Source: Meandrina meandrites
Taxonomy: Eukaryota; Cnidaria; Anthozoa; Scleractinia; Meandrinidae
Assembly (NCBI GenBank): GCA_963693305.1
Contig: OY855904.1
Coordinates: 17,021,996-17,085,995, forward strand
Reading direction: 5' to 3'
Length of the DNA: 64,000 nt
This document shows, piece after piece, positions 27,869-45,625 of the stretch (position 1 is the stretch's first letter; every line of letters starts with the position of its first letter). Below the pieces are notes generated by a model. It worked only from the letters and a program-made list of their open reading frames with translations, was not told where the DNA came from and searched no databases. The translations under genes and the position numbers were made by a program.

Positions 27869-29350
27869 ACAATTTAAGAAAATATGGTCACTGCAAACTA
27901 ATTGCTGAAAAAGGAATTTGTTGTCATTTGATGCATTATTTTGTAAGCTCCTTCAAGCAGTATTATTGATTTTGACCTTAAAGTGCCCCTGTGATCAAAT
28001 TTTTGAGTTTCATTTTTTTACATTTTCGTGTCCTATTAGACTTTCTTACTCACCTTGCCAAATTTCAATCCATTATGAACATCAGAAGTCATTTTGTTTT
28101 AACATTTAATTCAGAGAATTTACGGCCGCCATTAATCAACCTTGTTCCAAGCCTTGGTTGCAAATGAGAGAAAGTGACGTCAAAGGCTCAAAAATACCTC
28201 ACGGGTTGAAATGAGAATAACAATAAGTGTTCAAAATCACGCGAAAAGGAACAAAAACTTTGGACGTGTTCTTCGTGCAATTTTCTATGCTGATTGTTAT
28301 TAAAATTTCAACCCGTGAGGTATGTTTGAGCCTTTGACGTCACTTTCCCCCATTCGCAACCAAACCTTGGAACAGGGTTTTGTAATGGCGGCCGTAAATT
28401 TTCGGAATTAAATGTTAAAATAAAATGACTTCTGATGTTCGTAATGGATTGAAATTTGGCAAGATGAATAAGGACGTCTAGTTGTACACGAACATGTAAA
28501 AAAATACAAATCGAAAATTTGATCACAGGGGCACTTTAAATCTGTGGAATCATGATATGAAGGGAAAAGAATGGTCCTTGAAAAATCTTGGGTCTCGGCA
28601 AATTTTAGGCAAGTCTCCAAATCTCAGCGTTGCAAGCTAGTGTCTCGGAATCTCAAGCTCGCAAAAAATAAAGCTGGTCTCGGAATCTGAAATTTTGAAA
28701 TTTGAGTCTCCGAGACTCGCAAACCAAGTAAAAGTTTAATCAGTATGAACCATCATAAAACAATGTCAACAACAACAGCAAAGCAGAGAGCTATAGAGGG
28801 TTAGACTAGCATCATAATAATCTCACGCTGAGATTTTTTTGAATCGCTGTGTTTCGGGCTTGGATTTGAAAAATATAGTTAATTCTCGTTCTCTGATTTT
28901 AAGAGGGTCTTGGCGAGTCTTGGATTTTACCATTCTATACCCCTAATATGGGCCTGTATCATTCTACTTTAATAGGGGGTTTACTTGAAACATTTATAGA
29001 GTCATTTAGCACTCAATTTACAAATTATTTTTTTCTTCCCTCCTCCTAAATACTGCAACTAATTGGCCAACTAGCATGGGAATCAGGCTCATTCCTCATT
29101 AAAACCTCTTTAGATAAGAGGTTGAGCAGCTTTGCTCACTCTTATTGACGTGCCCCAGTTGTTGCAAAATACCAGTAGATATTAGAAACTGTTTTGTTTG
29201 TTCCAAATTACAGCTGCCACCTGTGACTTTCTGTCCATATTAAAAGAGCTATTACAGTCAGGAGCAGATCGTTCAATTGCCGACAATGATGGCTGCCGAC
29301 CAGTTGATGTCGCAGACAGTTCAGCAATAAAAGAATTACTAAATACATAA
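23784..29350 (+). CDS. ACBD6: Acyl-CoA-binding domain-containing protein 6
   Basis: Eight coding exons: 23784-23921, 24064-24128, 25313-25430, 25673-25764, 25988-26090, 26958-27047, 27620-27650, 29214-29350. The frame is continuous at 257 residues (human is 282). Residues about 8-105 form an acyl-CoA-binding domain: FYALYKQAKEGPCNT, RPGFWDLVGRAKWDSW and MSKQEALELYIQRV. It keeps the Tyr/Lys positions that contact CoA. Residues about 135-255 are ankyrin repeats: VFDWCKEGNVKKMDVLL, GLTLLHWACDRGHEDVV and DADGQTPLHY. The family binds long-chain acyl-CoA in the cytosol and supports N-myristoylation (family knowledge). The 31-base exon 7 is very small. AATAAA lies at 29717-29722. The start at 23784 is the first codon of the conserved MAEYFDEVV and sits in a strong AAGATGG context. 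Introns carry palindromic MITEs at 24781-25064, 27677-27870 and 27978-28540. Confidence 0.95.
24781..25064. mobile_element. Palindromic MITE (about 130-base arms) in an ACBD6 intron
   Basis: The left outer arm AAACAGAAGATAAATTTAG mirrors CTAAATTTATCTTCTGTTT. The inner arms TTTGACAGTTA and TAACTGTCAAA meet near 24922. The arms are roughly 85-90% alike by eye. Confidence 0.85.
26478..26700. repeat. Uninterrupted copy of the 19.1-kb host repeat (copy 2)
   Basis: TTTCAATAACATGTGAACTCTGC runs directly into GTCAACAGTTATG... and CTAAGCAGGTCTCTTGGG, then TTTGGGTTATGACCGGTAG. It provides the pre-insertion structure for the copy split by the TTAA MITE at 19159. Confidence 0.8.
27677..27870. mobile_element. 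MITE with TGTGGTTCCAGAAAATATCC ends, full copy
   Basis: The left end TGTGGTTCCAGAAAATATCC and right end GGATATTTTCTGGAACCACA are perfect mirrors. A poly-G run (about 27829-27846) lies inside. Partial copies occur at 35987-36120 and 40633-40770. This one directly follows ACBD6 exon 7. Confidence 0.9.
27978..28540. mobile_element. TTAA-flanked MITE with about 270-base inverted arms
   Basis: The left end TTAAAGTGCCCCTGTGATCA is mirrored by TGATCACAGGGGCACTTTAA. The arms extend through GTTGAAATTTT/CCTCACGGGTTGAAAT near the centre (about 28259). TTAA brackets both ends. The termini resemble, but are not the same as, the AGGGACACTGTCACG family. Confidence 0.85.
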
Positions 29351-29931
29351 AACAGGAATCATAAACTTCAAATGTGTGTGAGGCTTCTAAAGCTGAAAAT
29401 TTATATTTATTGCCGTTTTGATAAATATTGTGAAATGATTTTAGGGTTTGCCCTGAAACATGCAAAGAATTATTTTATCCATTTCAGAATTCAATATTAT
29501 TTTTACTACAAAATAATTAAGTGTATGTACATAAGATCAGAAATGGTTATTTGAAGAATGTAACCATGTGAAAGAAATATATGTGCATGAAATCATGAAA
29601 TATTATACCACTTTTTTGGCATTTGATTCTGTTAATGTTATTTATAATTAAAGGCTGTTACAGAAACAAGCAGCAAAAGTATTCAGTTACAAAATAATGT
29701 ATTTATGAATAATTGCAATAAATTCATAAACACAAAAAACAACAACAGAATACTCTGTATTGTCTCATTCTGGTGGTTTTATTAGTAAAATACCGGTAGT
29801 TATATTCTCTAGCACAATCTACAATTTCTTACTACTCTTATTTGTTTAAAAAATAATGACAACCCTTGTGCCTAATAATTTTGTTGAAGTGCACCAGTGC
29901 ATCTCATCATCTATTTTGTTTCCCTCAACAG

Positions 29932-30938
29932 GGCCCGCGCAGAGGGAGGTGCTGGAGGGGCTTTAGCCCCCCCACTATTTTACAGTAAAAAGAAAAAATA
30001 AGAAGAGTAAATAGGCAAGTAAAGAAAGAAATAAAGGGAAAAAATATTATTATTATAATTATTATTATTATTGGACAAACAATTACTAAAAGTATTTCAT
30101 TTGAACGCCTTTCCAGAAGCTGGTGATAAATTTTGTTTTTGAGTTCCATATCGGTTAATCATGTATCGAGTGCATCTGGTGATCATTCAGTTTCCACTGC
30201 CCGAATAATAAACATTTTGCCCAACAATGACGCAAGAGAGATTTAGTCACTTGACAATGATAAACAGTCGTGAAGAATGGTTTTCACATCACTAACGAAT
30301 TTGCAGATTGTAGCAATAACAGAAAGAGAAATACCATTTACAACATTAAGCTGAAGTATAGAAAAAATCGTCAGATTCCTGGTTGGTAAATGCTAATGGC
30401 AGTAGTAATGATTTGGAGTAAATTATATTGCTTCAAGCAGGATTTAATAGTTAATCTATAGGTCTGGTTCTAAATGTTTAGTATGCTTATACTGTAAAAG
30501 CATTACAATAATATAGCAAGGCCGATAAGTACTATGTGAAAAAGTAACTTTGCAAGACACCAACACGACCAGAACAATAAAGTAGGGTTACAATCGCGGA
30601 CAGCCATTCCGTCCTTTTTGGGGCTCATCTGCGTGGTGTAGCAAATCTAAATAATGCCAGCTCGAAGGCCAGCGCAAATAAATTGCAATAATCTCTTTTA
30701 GATCCTGGTACGTTAGCACCATTGTTATTTGCGGACAGTTGCTATTACAAGTTGTAAAAACATTGCACTTCAACACACTGTTTGTTCATTTTAAATCCAC
30801 CTTCCGATATCTGAGAGTAACTAAAACCCTAATTTTCCCAGGGTAGCATGCCTCCGCTCCCCCTCCCCCCCCCCCCCAAAAAAAATCTGGCTCACGCTTG
30901 AGCCCACCCCCCCCACTCAAAATCTTGCTGCGCGGGCC
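29932..30938. mobile_element. About 1-kb element with GC-rich inverted ends
   Basis: The left end GGGCCCGCGCAG is mirrored by CTGCGCGGGCC near 30929-30939. Sub-terminal CCCCCCC-rich blocks occur on both sides, and CTCAA flanks both ends as a possible target duplication. It contains an (ATT)n patch (30045-30075). No transposase frame was found. It separates the tail-to-tail genes ACBD6 and ALAD. Confidence 0.6.
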
Positions 30939-31555
30939 TTGCTCAAGAGATTTTTTACAACAGTTCACTATAAATTACTGGTATTACTCGTTCAGAGTCA
31001 CCTGAATAAATAAAACTCACAATTGATTAGTTACAAGATACTAGTTCAGTTTCATAAGTAATTAGCTTTTTCTGGAAATAAGATAGGTCAACATTTTGCA
31101 CAGAATGTTAACAGAACCATAATTTATAGATAGCCAGTCCACAGTAAATTTTGCTAATGAGGCATTATTTTGTGGAGTGTACATTCATGTAGTTCTACTT
31201 TAACGATTTAATGCTAGGTGGGCAAAACTGAAAAAAGTATGCAAACTACTAACTCATGAAATGTGATAAATAGTTTCACTTTTCTGTTAAATATGGCAAT
31301 ATTATTAACTTTTACTTCTTGGTTGTATTGTGCTTGGCCAAAGACTAAAAAAACTGCCCTTCTTGTAGAAATGAACTGCCAAAGCAAAATATTTTTTCTT
31401 AAAAGTATTTGTACTGGCGATTTATTTTAATTCTTCCCATGGGCCTGCCAAATCCTACATGATGCATAAAGATGTGAAGTAACACACTACACACTAAACT
31501 GCCTGCTATAAGTTAATAATCTTTAAGTGCAAAGCTGGATTGTGGCCACTGAAAT

Positions 31556-37455
<5,900 letters not shown>

Positions 37456-38605
37456 TTTGGAATGCAAAAATGCGCCTCATAAAAGAAGTTCAGCGGTTGA
37501 AGTGAAGACGACCTTACTTCATATAATAATTATCAACTGCCTTTCCTAGTGTCGACTAGTGTTTAATACATCTACGTTTCGTGAACCTCTGTTTATTTCG
37601 CCACTTTTTTTAAGATAACCAACTTGGTCCAAGCTACCGGGTAATTTGACTAGAGTTTTGGGTGTGAATCACGACAAGATTGTCCAAATCCTAATCGCGT
37701 TTGACTTAACTGTGTTTGGGGACATTGCATTTTGTGTTACATGATTGGATGTTTCATGGTGGTGCTGTCAGAGATCGCGGGCGCCGAGCAGTTTCTCGAC
37801 TTGATTGTCGACTTGATTTCTTGGATTTCTTGCAGTATTTCGTGAGTTTGTTTGCCAGACAGCTTGCTGTACGATATCGGAGGAATTTTAGGCGGACACC
37901 TGAAGGTTATTTTTGTGAAGTAAGTGACTAGCTATGTGCAAGAATGCTCTAGTAATTTAATGTGTAAATTTTGAATCCGACAGGATCTGCCAACTACTCA
38001 ATAGCTCATGCGTTCACTGAACGTTGCGGTAGTATTCGTAAAACAAATGCAGACCAAAGCTTAATGGCTCGAGTAAGCTCAAGGCAATCTGTTATGGTCA
38101 GTGATCAGCAAATGCTCGCTAGATAATGCTAAACACTGAACAGTTCCATCAGGAGTGTTTCAGAGAAAGTCTTTGTAAATGGATATTTTACAGAATCATC
38201 CATTTAAATGGATGATTCTGTAAAATATCCATTCACCTCCCCCCCCCCCCCCCCCCCCCTTCTTCCAAAATTCCAAAGCGCGTTACCTCCCATGCCCTCA
38301 GAATTCCATTATTGTTAATGTACCTCCCTGGTACACTAGGTAATTAATACAACTTGTTCCCAAATGCTGTTGCCTCACGCATATAAAAAATATATGCCAA
38401 AAGCAACACTAAAAAACTCATTTTACATGCACTGCACACCCATTTTGCAACTTGTCTAGCTATTTTGTTGTATCACACATGATATCAAACATTTCTTGGT
38501 ATAACACATAAAGTGTTGCACTATGTCAAGTGTTCTGACAGAGGAAAAGGTGTGATTAGCCTGTTAGCAGCAATGTTTTGTTGTTGTTTTCTATTGTATT
38601 CAAGG
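37456..38605. promoter_or_regulatory. Shared divergent promoter region, ALAD / UBL5
   Basis: The start codons of two divergent genes are 1150 bases apart. The ALAD start sits in AAAATGGCGGATCC, a YY1-like site read on the minus strand. A GTAAGT donor near 37919 on the plus strand could end a UBL5 5' non-coding exon, which would splice to the acceptor before 38605. The interval also holds the perfect palindrome at 38178-38233. Confidence 0.5.
38178..38233. repeat. 56-base perfect palindrome followed by poly-C
   Basis: The arms AATGGATATTTTACAGAATC... and their exact mirror meet at CATTTAAATG with no spacer and no mismatch. A run of about 23 C residues (38236-38258) begins three bases later. 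Confidence 0.95.
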
Positions 38606-40458
38606 ATGATTGAAGTCACATGCAATGATCGTCTTGGGAAGAAAGTTCGGGTCAAGTGCAAGTATCCTTTGAAATACATGAGCAGTATAGAGTAATCCTT
38701 TTCAACAAAGTGCGTGTTAAATGCTGACCCCCTCCCTGTGGAGTACTTAAAACATTTATCAAAAATTTATGTACTTTTTATACGGGGATGCTCCACCGTG
38801 AGGTCAAAACCCTTACCCTTTGATATACGGTTTTGACAGGAAAGGAACCCCTTTCATATACCTACTACATTTACCCACAGAAGGGACACTGCATTTTTGT
38901 CAATTTTTCAATAACCCCTTAAATTGCTGGTTCATTTAATCTTTTTTAGGAACTCTTTTATTACATAAGTAACTGTTTTGTTTGTACAGATACGACACAG
39001 CATGATGTAGCAGGTGATAGAACAAGAATTCAATCAATGTACATTAGACTTTGATTAATCCTTTTGCGAAGCGAAGACAATAAGACAAGATTGCATTTCT
39101 TCCAAAGTTTTTTGTTGTATATAGGGACATATTTTGAATTAAACAGAATCAATTTCAATATCAAAGTTAAAGTTTATTACGTCTACAGTTTTCCCTACTG
39201 TTTTGTATTACTTCAACTCATGAAATCCCTGCCCTTTTATGTACCTACAGTCGGAGAAAGGTAACCCTTTTGGGGGGATCCTCCCCATATAGTCCACTAT
39301 ACGGAGTACCCCCCTCCCCCACCCCTTGAGTGCTGAAATAATACCATTCATAGGAGCCAGTCTGTTGTGAATTCTTGACTTGTTTTTAGTCCTGATGATA
39401 CTGTTGGAGATTTGAAGAAACTTATCGCTGCTCAGACAGGAACCAAATGGGAAAGGATAGTGCTTAAGAAGTGGTACTTAAACATGTTTTAATAGTTGTA
39501 CTCTTTGTAAACAGAACACTTTTAAGGCTATTAGATCACAAGAGCTGTTTTGACTAAATAGAAATAATTCACAGATAAATGCAAAAAAAAAAAAAATATT
39601 GGTCACTATTGCAAGTCCTCCTTTGCACTTATTGTCATCAACTCCACTTGTAATCACCCTTTTCCTGTGGATGGAAACTTTCAGTGTTTGAAATCACCTT
39701 AAGACCATTGTTAAGGCAGAAAACCTTAATGTGCAAACCTCCTTTTTACCTGGAAAGGAGTGTTGCTGTGTATTCTGTATGTTTATTTTAAACATAAACA
39801 GAAGGTACTTTTATATACTAGATAGAATGTAAAATGTAAACTATTTTTTAAAATTGAAGTGGAGCATGTTGAGAAAGGTCCATAACATGTTCTATTTTTG
39901 TGTTTTCCTGCAGGTATACAATTTTTAAAGATCACATAACACTTGAAGATTGTATCCTTTGATAGCATATCCCTTTGCCAGGATATAAATTTAAATATAG
40001 GGCTTAAATTTATGTTATTTCCCTCCTTTATCACTTCATCTTTCTTAGCACATTGGCTGAATGGTAAAGACAATGGACTCCAGATTGAGCAGGATTAGCT
40101 TGCGTAGCTGGTAAGCAGTGAGTCTGCGACAATGAGGGGCATATCGGGAGAAGAAAACCTTTTCTCCTCTCACCTTTGCTCCTCTCTAGGCCCCTGGCAG
40201 CTTTACCGCTTACTCCTGCGCACATTAACCCCAACAAAACTGCCGGCTATGCAGGCTAACCAGGATAAGTTCTAGCAATGCTGCTTGCTTTTGTATGGTA
40301 AAGACTAAATTTTACCAACAGCTGCAGTCGTGATAAATTCGCTACTTGTTAGATGAGCTTGGAGCATTTTGCATTAGACATTGCATTACTGTTATCCTTG
40401 ATTGAGTACTTCAGATGAAATTCATGATGGAATGAACTTGGAGCTGTACTACCAGTAA
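38606..40458 (+). CDS. UBL5: Ubiquitin-like protein 5 (Hub1)
   Basis: Four coding exons, 38606-38661, 39390-39473, 39914-39951 and 40415-40458, give exactly 73 residues, the usual length. The product starts [18 protein letters not shown], continues [19 protein letters not shown] and [19 protein letters not shown], and ends [11 protein letters not shown]. It ends in YYQ with no di-glycine, as in all Hub1/UBL5 proteins, which bind partners non-covalently. Asp22, used to contact HIND motifs of spliceosome proteins such as SNU66/SART1, is present. The role is pre-mRNA splicing in the nucleus. The ATG is one base after an AG acceptor, so the first coding exon begins almost exactly at the start codon. 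A possible polyadenylation signal AATAAA is at 40852-40857. Confidence 0.97.
40089..40266. mobile_element. MITE inside the last UBL5 intron
   Basis: The left end AGCAGGATTAGCTTGCGTAG mirrors the right end CCGGCTATGCAGGCTAACCAGGAT. GTAAGCAGTGAG and CTGCGCACATTAACC blocks lie inside. No coding function. Confidence 0.75.
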
Positions 40459-40632
40459 TCTCCCATACTAAAGACAAAATGCCAAATGATATTGTTGCAT
40501 CATCAGCATCTCCAAAGAGACTTTCACTATTTTAATAGCAAACATTGTGGCTCAGTGTAGTTTTCAAAAGATATTTGTCACAAAACCAGGATAATTTATT
40601 GGTCAATCACCATGACTACAATATTAACTTTT

Positions 40633-40770
40633 GTTCCAGAAAATATCCATACTCTACTTATGGAAGGATTTTTAGTTTGAACCTTCCACTATTCTGGAAA
40701 TTCCAGTTAAACTTAATGCTATGTCTTTTTTAAAAACATTTTGCTTTTGAACCCCAACTATGCCCCGTCC
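40633..40770. mobile_element. Partial MITE, GTTCCAGAAAATATCC family (third copy)
   Basis: GTTCCAGAAAATATCCATACT at the left, then GGAAATTCCAGTTAAAC. It is diverged and lacks the right end. It lies between the UBL5 stop and its candidate polyadenylation signal. Confidence 0.6.
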
Positions 40771-41411
40771 CCTCTCCACCTCCTCTCAGAATTTCTTTTG
40801 ACCTTTCAAGCAGTGTGTAGTATTGGTATACCGTAGAACTGTGCCTTGTGTAATAAACAAAAAAATCAAGGAACAGAAAGCAAAACAAAACAAATCATAA
40901 CGAGCAAACAAACAAACAAAACTATAAAACATGTAACAAGCAATGGAATAATTTGCCGAGTTTTTCCTTGACTGGATAGGTCATGCTTTATTGGCCGTTA
41001 TCATAAAGCTTGGCATACGTAATATGTTTTAATTTAAGTAGAAAATGTTGGAAAACTCCTCTGCCCTTTGTACATGGCTTGTCTTGCTAGAGGATCTAGG
41101 GAATAAGGAAAAGGCACTTGCGATGTGTTTATATTTGTGCACATTTAACAATCTTTTTCTATTTAGTACAAGAGAAAAGCAAGATTTAGCAAGTGTTTTA
41201 TATGAAATGCAGAGTAAAACAAATTGTGATAAATTTGTATGGGAAAACTTTATCTCTTGTTTTATCTTCTCACATATATACATATTCATTTGATTGGTAA
41301 AAGGTTTCTATAGTTATATTATCATTTTCATCAAAATCATCATCATCATCATTATTATTTATTGTACTTATCAGAACATCAAAGTAAAACATTAAAGTAT
41401 TCCACTGAAAT

Positions 41412-42120
41412 ACAGTAAAAACCCACATGTAAGAACCTAGATTTTTCCAACTCAGCCTAAAAAGGTTCTTATAGAAATGGTATTTAGTGGGACTTTAGGC
41501 TACTTAGGTTTTTTAAATAGGTTCTTAATTTGATAAGGCCCCTATAAGCGATCAGCACAGATAACTACTACAGGGCATATGTGATATACGGAATATATTG
41601 CTGTATTAAATAAGTATCTAGAATACAGTTTAGATGATAACGATACAGTAAATTTATCTTTGAATCTTACTGACCGAGGTAGCAGGAGGTTTCGCTCCCA
41701 ATCGTGTTCGCATCCACCGAGTTCGTCCCCAGCTTTCAGAGTACACTTATTTCTTGTTCTTTAAGCGTGAGAAAAAAACTATCTAGAATATTTCTCGTTA
41801 TTTAAGGGTGAGAAAAACTATCTAGAATATTTCTCGTTCTTTAAGCGTGAGAAAAGCGTGACTAGGTTAGTGATCGGTGGGGGCGAACTCGAAAAAAGTA
41901 GGGAGCGAGCTCGGTGGGTGCGAACTCGTTTGGGAGCGAAACCTGCATCATTCCTGACCGAAACCTGGACTAAATATTTTTCTGTATTTTCATCTGTTTC
42001 TTCATTTTTGCAAAAAAAGAACCTATTGAAAATTTTAGGCTAAATAGGTTCTTATGAAAAGGAGGTTTCAAATGAACTGAAAATTTTAGTCTAACAGGTT
42101 CTTATACGCGGGTTTTTGTG
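41412..42120. mobile_element. About 710-base TIR element with a second inverted repeat nested inside
   Basis: The outer ends are ACAGTAAAAACCCACATGTAAGAACCT and a mirrored AGGTTCTTATACGCGGGTTTTTGTG. GGTTCTTAT motifs recur sub-terminally. Inside, 41672-41968 has mirrored GGTTTCGCTCCC / GGGAGCGAAACC and CACCGAGTTCG / CGAACTCG blocks. A tandem TGAGAAAAACTATCTAGAATATTTCTCG unit (about 41768-41850) lies at its centre. Confidence 0.7.
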
Positions 42121-43684
42121 TTGGACTGGTGACCAGGGTTTTCCTTTTCAAATAAAGTTGGTGTAGAAGAACTGCAAACAGGCGGCGAAATCAACATAAA
42201 ATTGTTCTGAAATCCAAAGATTGTTTTGCAATGAAATTGAAGTTACCGGCGATGGAGACATTTACAGGTGGGGAAACTCGCTAGTGACTAGTGACTGATG
42301 AACTACGCCCTGGTTGAATCTTCTGAGGCAGGGAGGGGTAGGGTGAGAGAAGAGACTGGTTATGTTTTTTAGATTCGGAAACTGTAAGATCTTTCAATCA
42401 GCTTATCAAATAACTGCTAAAAAGTATAATAGTATCTATTTGAGTAGTAACTATTTCACGGTTGAAGGAAAATCACTCTTGTGTAGCAATCAGAGTTCAA
42501 AGAGAGAATAGCGTGGCCATCGCTGAACGTAAGAAATAGGTGAGCCTCTCTATGGGTAGTTCGAAGAAATCGAAGACGTGACGATTACCGCCGAGAAGAC
42601 GAAGATCCCAAGATTGAAGTGAAGATTTCAGAATTCGCGTGATCAGATAGAAGATTAAGAAATAAAAGTTTTCATCAAAACGCGTAAAACTTAAAAAAAT
42701 ATCCTTCATCTCTGCTCATCTCACAAGTTTCGACAATTTGTTCCCGAAGTGAGTTAATTATTCGGCTGTGACTTACACTAACTACACTGTCAAACGCTGA
42801 TTTCAATCCAAAAAAGAAGATCTGCATTAAAAATCTCGAAGATTTACACAAAAATAAAATAAAATATGCGAAGGAAACAAAGTCTGAGGGTTCCCATAAA
42901 GTGGCCCATAAGTGTTAGCCATGCCAATACTGGTTCTGATAGGCTAGAGTGAGTTAAACATCCTTTCAGTGATTTCTTCAAACCGTAGGTCAGCGTAGAT
43001 TTTTGATTGCATTGGATGGAATCTTTTTCCTCTATTGTATAGTTTTGACAAATAACGATCTCATACTAAGCGTTTTTAAGCTCCAGGAAGCATTTATTCG
43101 ATGGAATCTTTTTTTTCTGGAACCTATCTGCTTAAACTGATAAAAAAATTTTCAACTGAATCCACTTCCATCAAAGGTTGTATCACGGGCCTGGAGTCGC
43201 GAGGGACGGCAGAAAGCATAAATAACTCGTGCGAAATGGCGTTATTACAAACCGGTCAGCCTTACTTCCCAACAATTAGGTGATTAAGAGAAACACGGGG
43301 CGTTGGCTGATATATCTTGATTTCAGTTATGGTAACCGCTGCTTTTAATACCAAATCATCTTTGTAATTACCATCGCGCCCTTCGTCACTAATCTTGCCG
43401 ACCAATGATCGTGAAGATTCAGAACTCGCCTTTATAGCAAAAACTCGATCCCTATGGTAACCTTTGTCGGAAGTGCTGTCGACCAATCATCGCGAAGTAA
43501 GTAAAATCGTGTCGGAGTATCTTTACTGCAATTAATTACCACGGTAACCTATGGACCAATGACGATGAAGATAACGAACAAACATCTACCTGATCGGTAC
43601 AGATCAAAGGGAGTGATTAACCGAAACACATAACTCGAGGACGAAGAGTTACCAGTCGTTCTATTGTTCGAACGCTGATTTGTC
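42121..43684. other. Stretch with no defensible gene
   Basis: AT-rich with several medium open frames on both strands (for example 42497-42709 minus and 43101-43283 plus). None has matching splice sites plus a recognisable product. It probably contains the promoter and 5' non-coding part of the orphan gene starting at 43685. Confidence 0.4.
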
Positions 43685-45005
43685 ATGTCGTTGCCGTTTA
43701 AGATTCTCTATCGTGGTAGTGGAAGAGTTTGGCCAGCCGATGAGCTTCCACAAGAAAGTACTAGTGAACTGGGTCAAGAAAACATGGAGCTCAACATGTA
43801 CGGGTAACTCGATAATAACCATGCGCGAACTGGGCTCGGTGAAGTTAAGTGCGAAAATTAGGTTCCGGATCGAGATCGAGATACATAGTACGCTATTTTG
43901 TATTTATTCAATTGGCATTAATCATTTTTCTTTCTTAAATTTTGTAAATTAACGCTATGGGATTTTATTATTGTAAAGCGCTTAGAACATAAGCGCTGTG
44001 TTCTTTTTCTTTTCAGTTTGTTTTCTTTTTCTACTATTTTACTCACCATCGCCAAAAAAATATCCGGCTACAAAAGGCCGAAATATGTTCTCTAAATAAC
44101 GGTCACATTTTTTTTAGTTACACTATTTCACAAACGAAAATTCTAAAACAAGCGGGGTCCGGTTATATTCTTACACTATTCGAGTGTCCTTCAATGGGAT
44201 ACCGTCCCCCGACATGACGGTGAATAACATTTGCAAATTTTGCCAGTTCTCTCTCTCTTTTTTAATGTGATAACAGAGTCCTGAAAATCGCAAAAAAAAT
44301 AAGTTTCCTAGAGGAAATTTAACGAAATCATCCGAAACTGCAAAACTTTGATTCCATAAGACACAAAAATCTAACGTCAAAAATGAATTTCAGCAAAATT
44401 TTCATCCTACACGGTAGTTGTTTGTGAAGGTCGTGTTTTCCAAGAGCAAAACGGTCTTGGTTGATTCGGTTAAAGCGTCCAAACAGAAAATTTTTACAAT
44501 CATTTTCGGTTGATAGAAATCTTTTTTTTTTTGATAGGAATCTTGAATATCGATCAACTGTTAAACGACCTTAAACCGAAAATAGTTGAAAAGTGTTCTA
44601 TTGTGAAACTTCAACGAAATCAATCATTTCAACCTGGTTTGATGCCGGTTGAAAAAGTTGATCGACGGGTCTTTCCCAATAGAACCCGACCAAAGTGTCT
44701 CTGTCGAATAATGCAAAGTACTTTTGTCGGAATTCTTAAGCGAGTTTAAATGGTTGTTAAAAGTCGGACGAAGTCATCAGGCAATTTCAAAGTTTCGACA
44801 GCCAAATGCCAAACACTCTTGGTACTATTGTTAAAGTTCTTGTCAGAAAAAAACTATGGTAAAAAAAACTATTCCGACGAAAAGATCGACATGAAGGGAG
44901 ACAATGCTAGTAGCCGGAGTTATATGCCACGCTATATATATATTTTTTTGTTCACCTGGGTCTAAATGGTTACTGAATTTAACCATTTAATATCATCATT
45001 ATATC

Positions 45006-45058
<53 letters not shown>

Positions 45059-45546
45059 CACTCTCAAGGGGCTGACAAGAAGGGACATAGAGAGGGGCCG
45101 ATAAGAAGGGGCATGTTCAAGAAAGAGGCTGATAAGAAGGGACATGCCCGGACCATGTTGCAGTGACACGTCACGTTATGACACGGAGTTACAGTGCAAA
45201 GTTGGACTTAAGCACTCGCCCAGGCGAGTGTCAAAATTGTCGGGCGAGTACAAATCACCGATCCCTCGCCCGGTTTGGCGAGTACGATTTTCAGCTCCAA
45301 TATATTATTCAAAATAAGCGTTACTTTCTACTTTCTCCTTTAAAATAATCTACACTGTCCACACCTAATGGTTCGCAAACATACAAAATTAGCTTTGCTT
45401 GGTATTCGTTAAATGATGAAGAGACCTTGAAAATGAACTGAGAAACTCAACGGAAACCCTGTAAACTTACTTAAACCAGCTTAAACAAAGGAACAGTGTC
45501 AAATGTGATTAAAAATTGAAGCTGGATACTTTATGTTCGTGGGCAA

Positions 45547-45625
<79 letters not shown>

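Noticed and set aside
44538..44965. Open frames between the first two exons of the 43.7-47.3 kb gene
   Set aside because: The acceptor at 44537 gives a stop in the required phase. Skipping to 46086 keeps the frame, so these are intronic.
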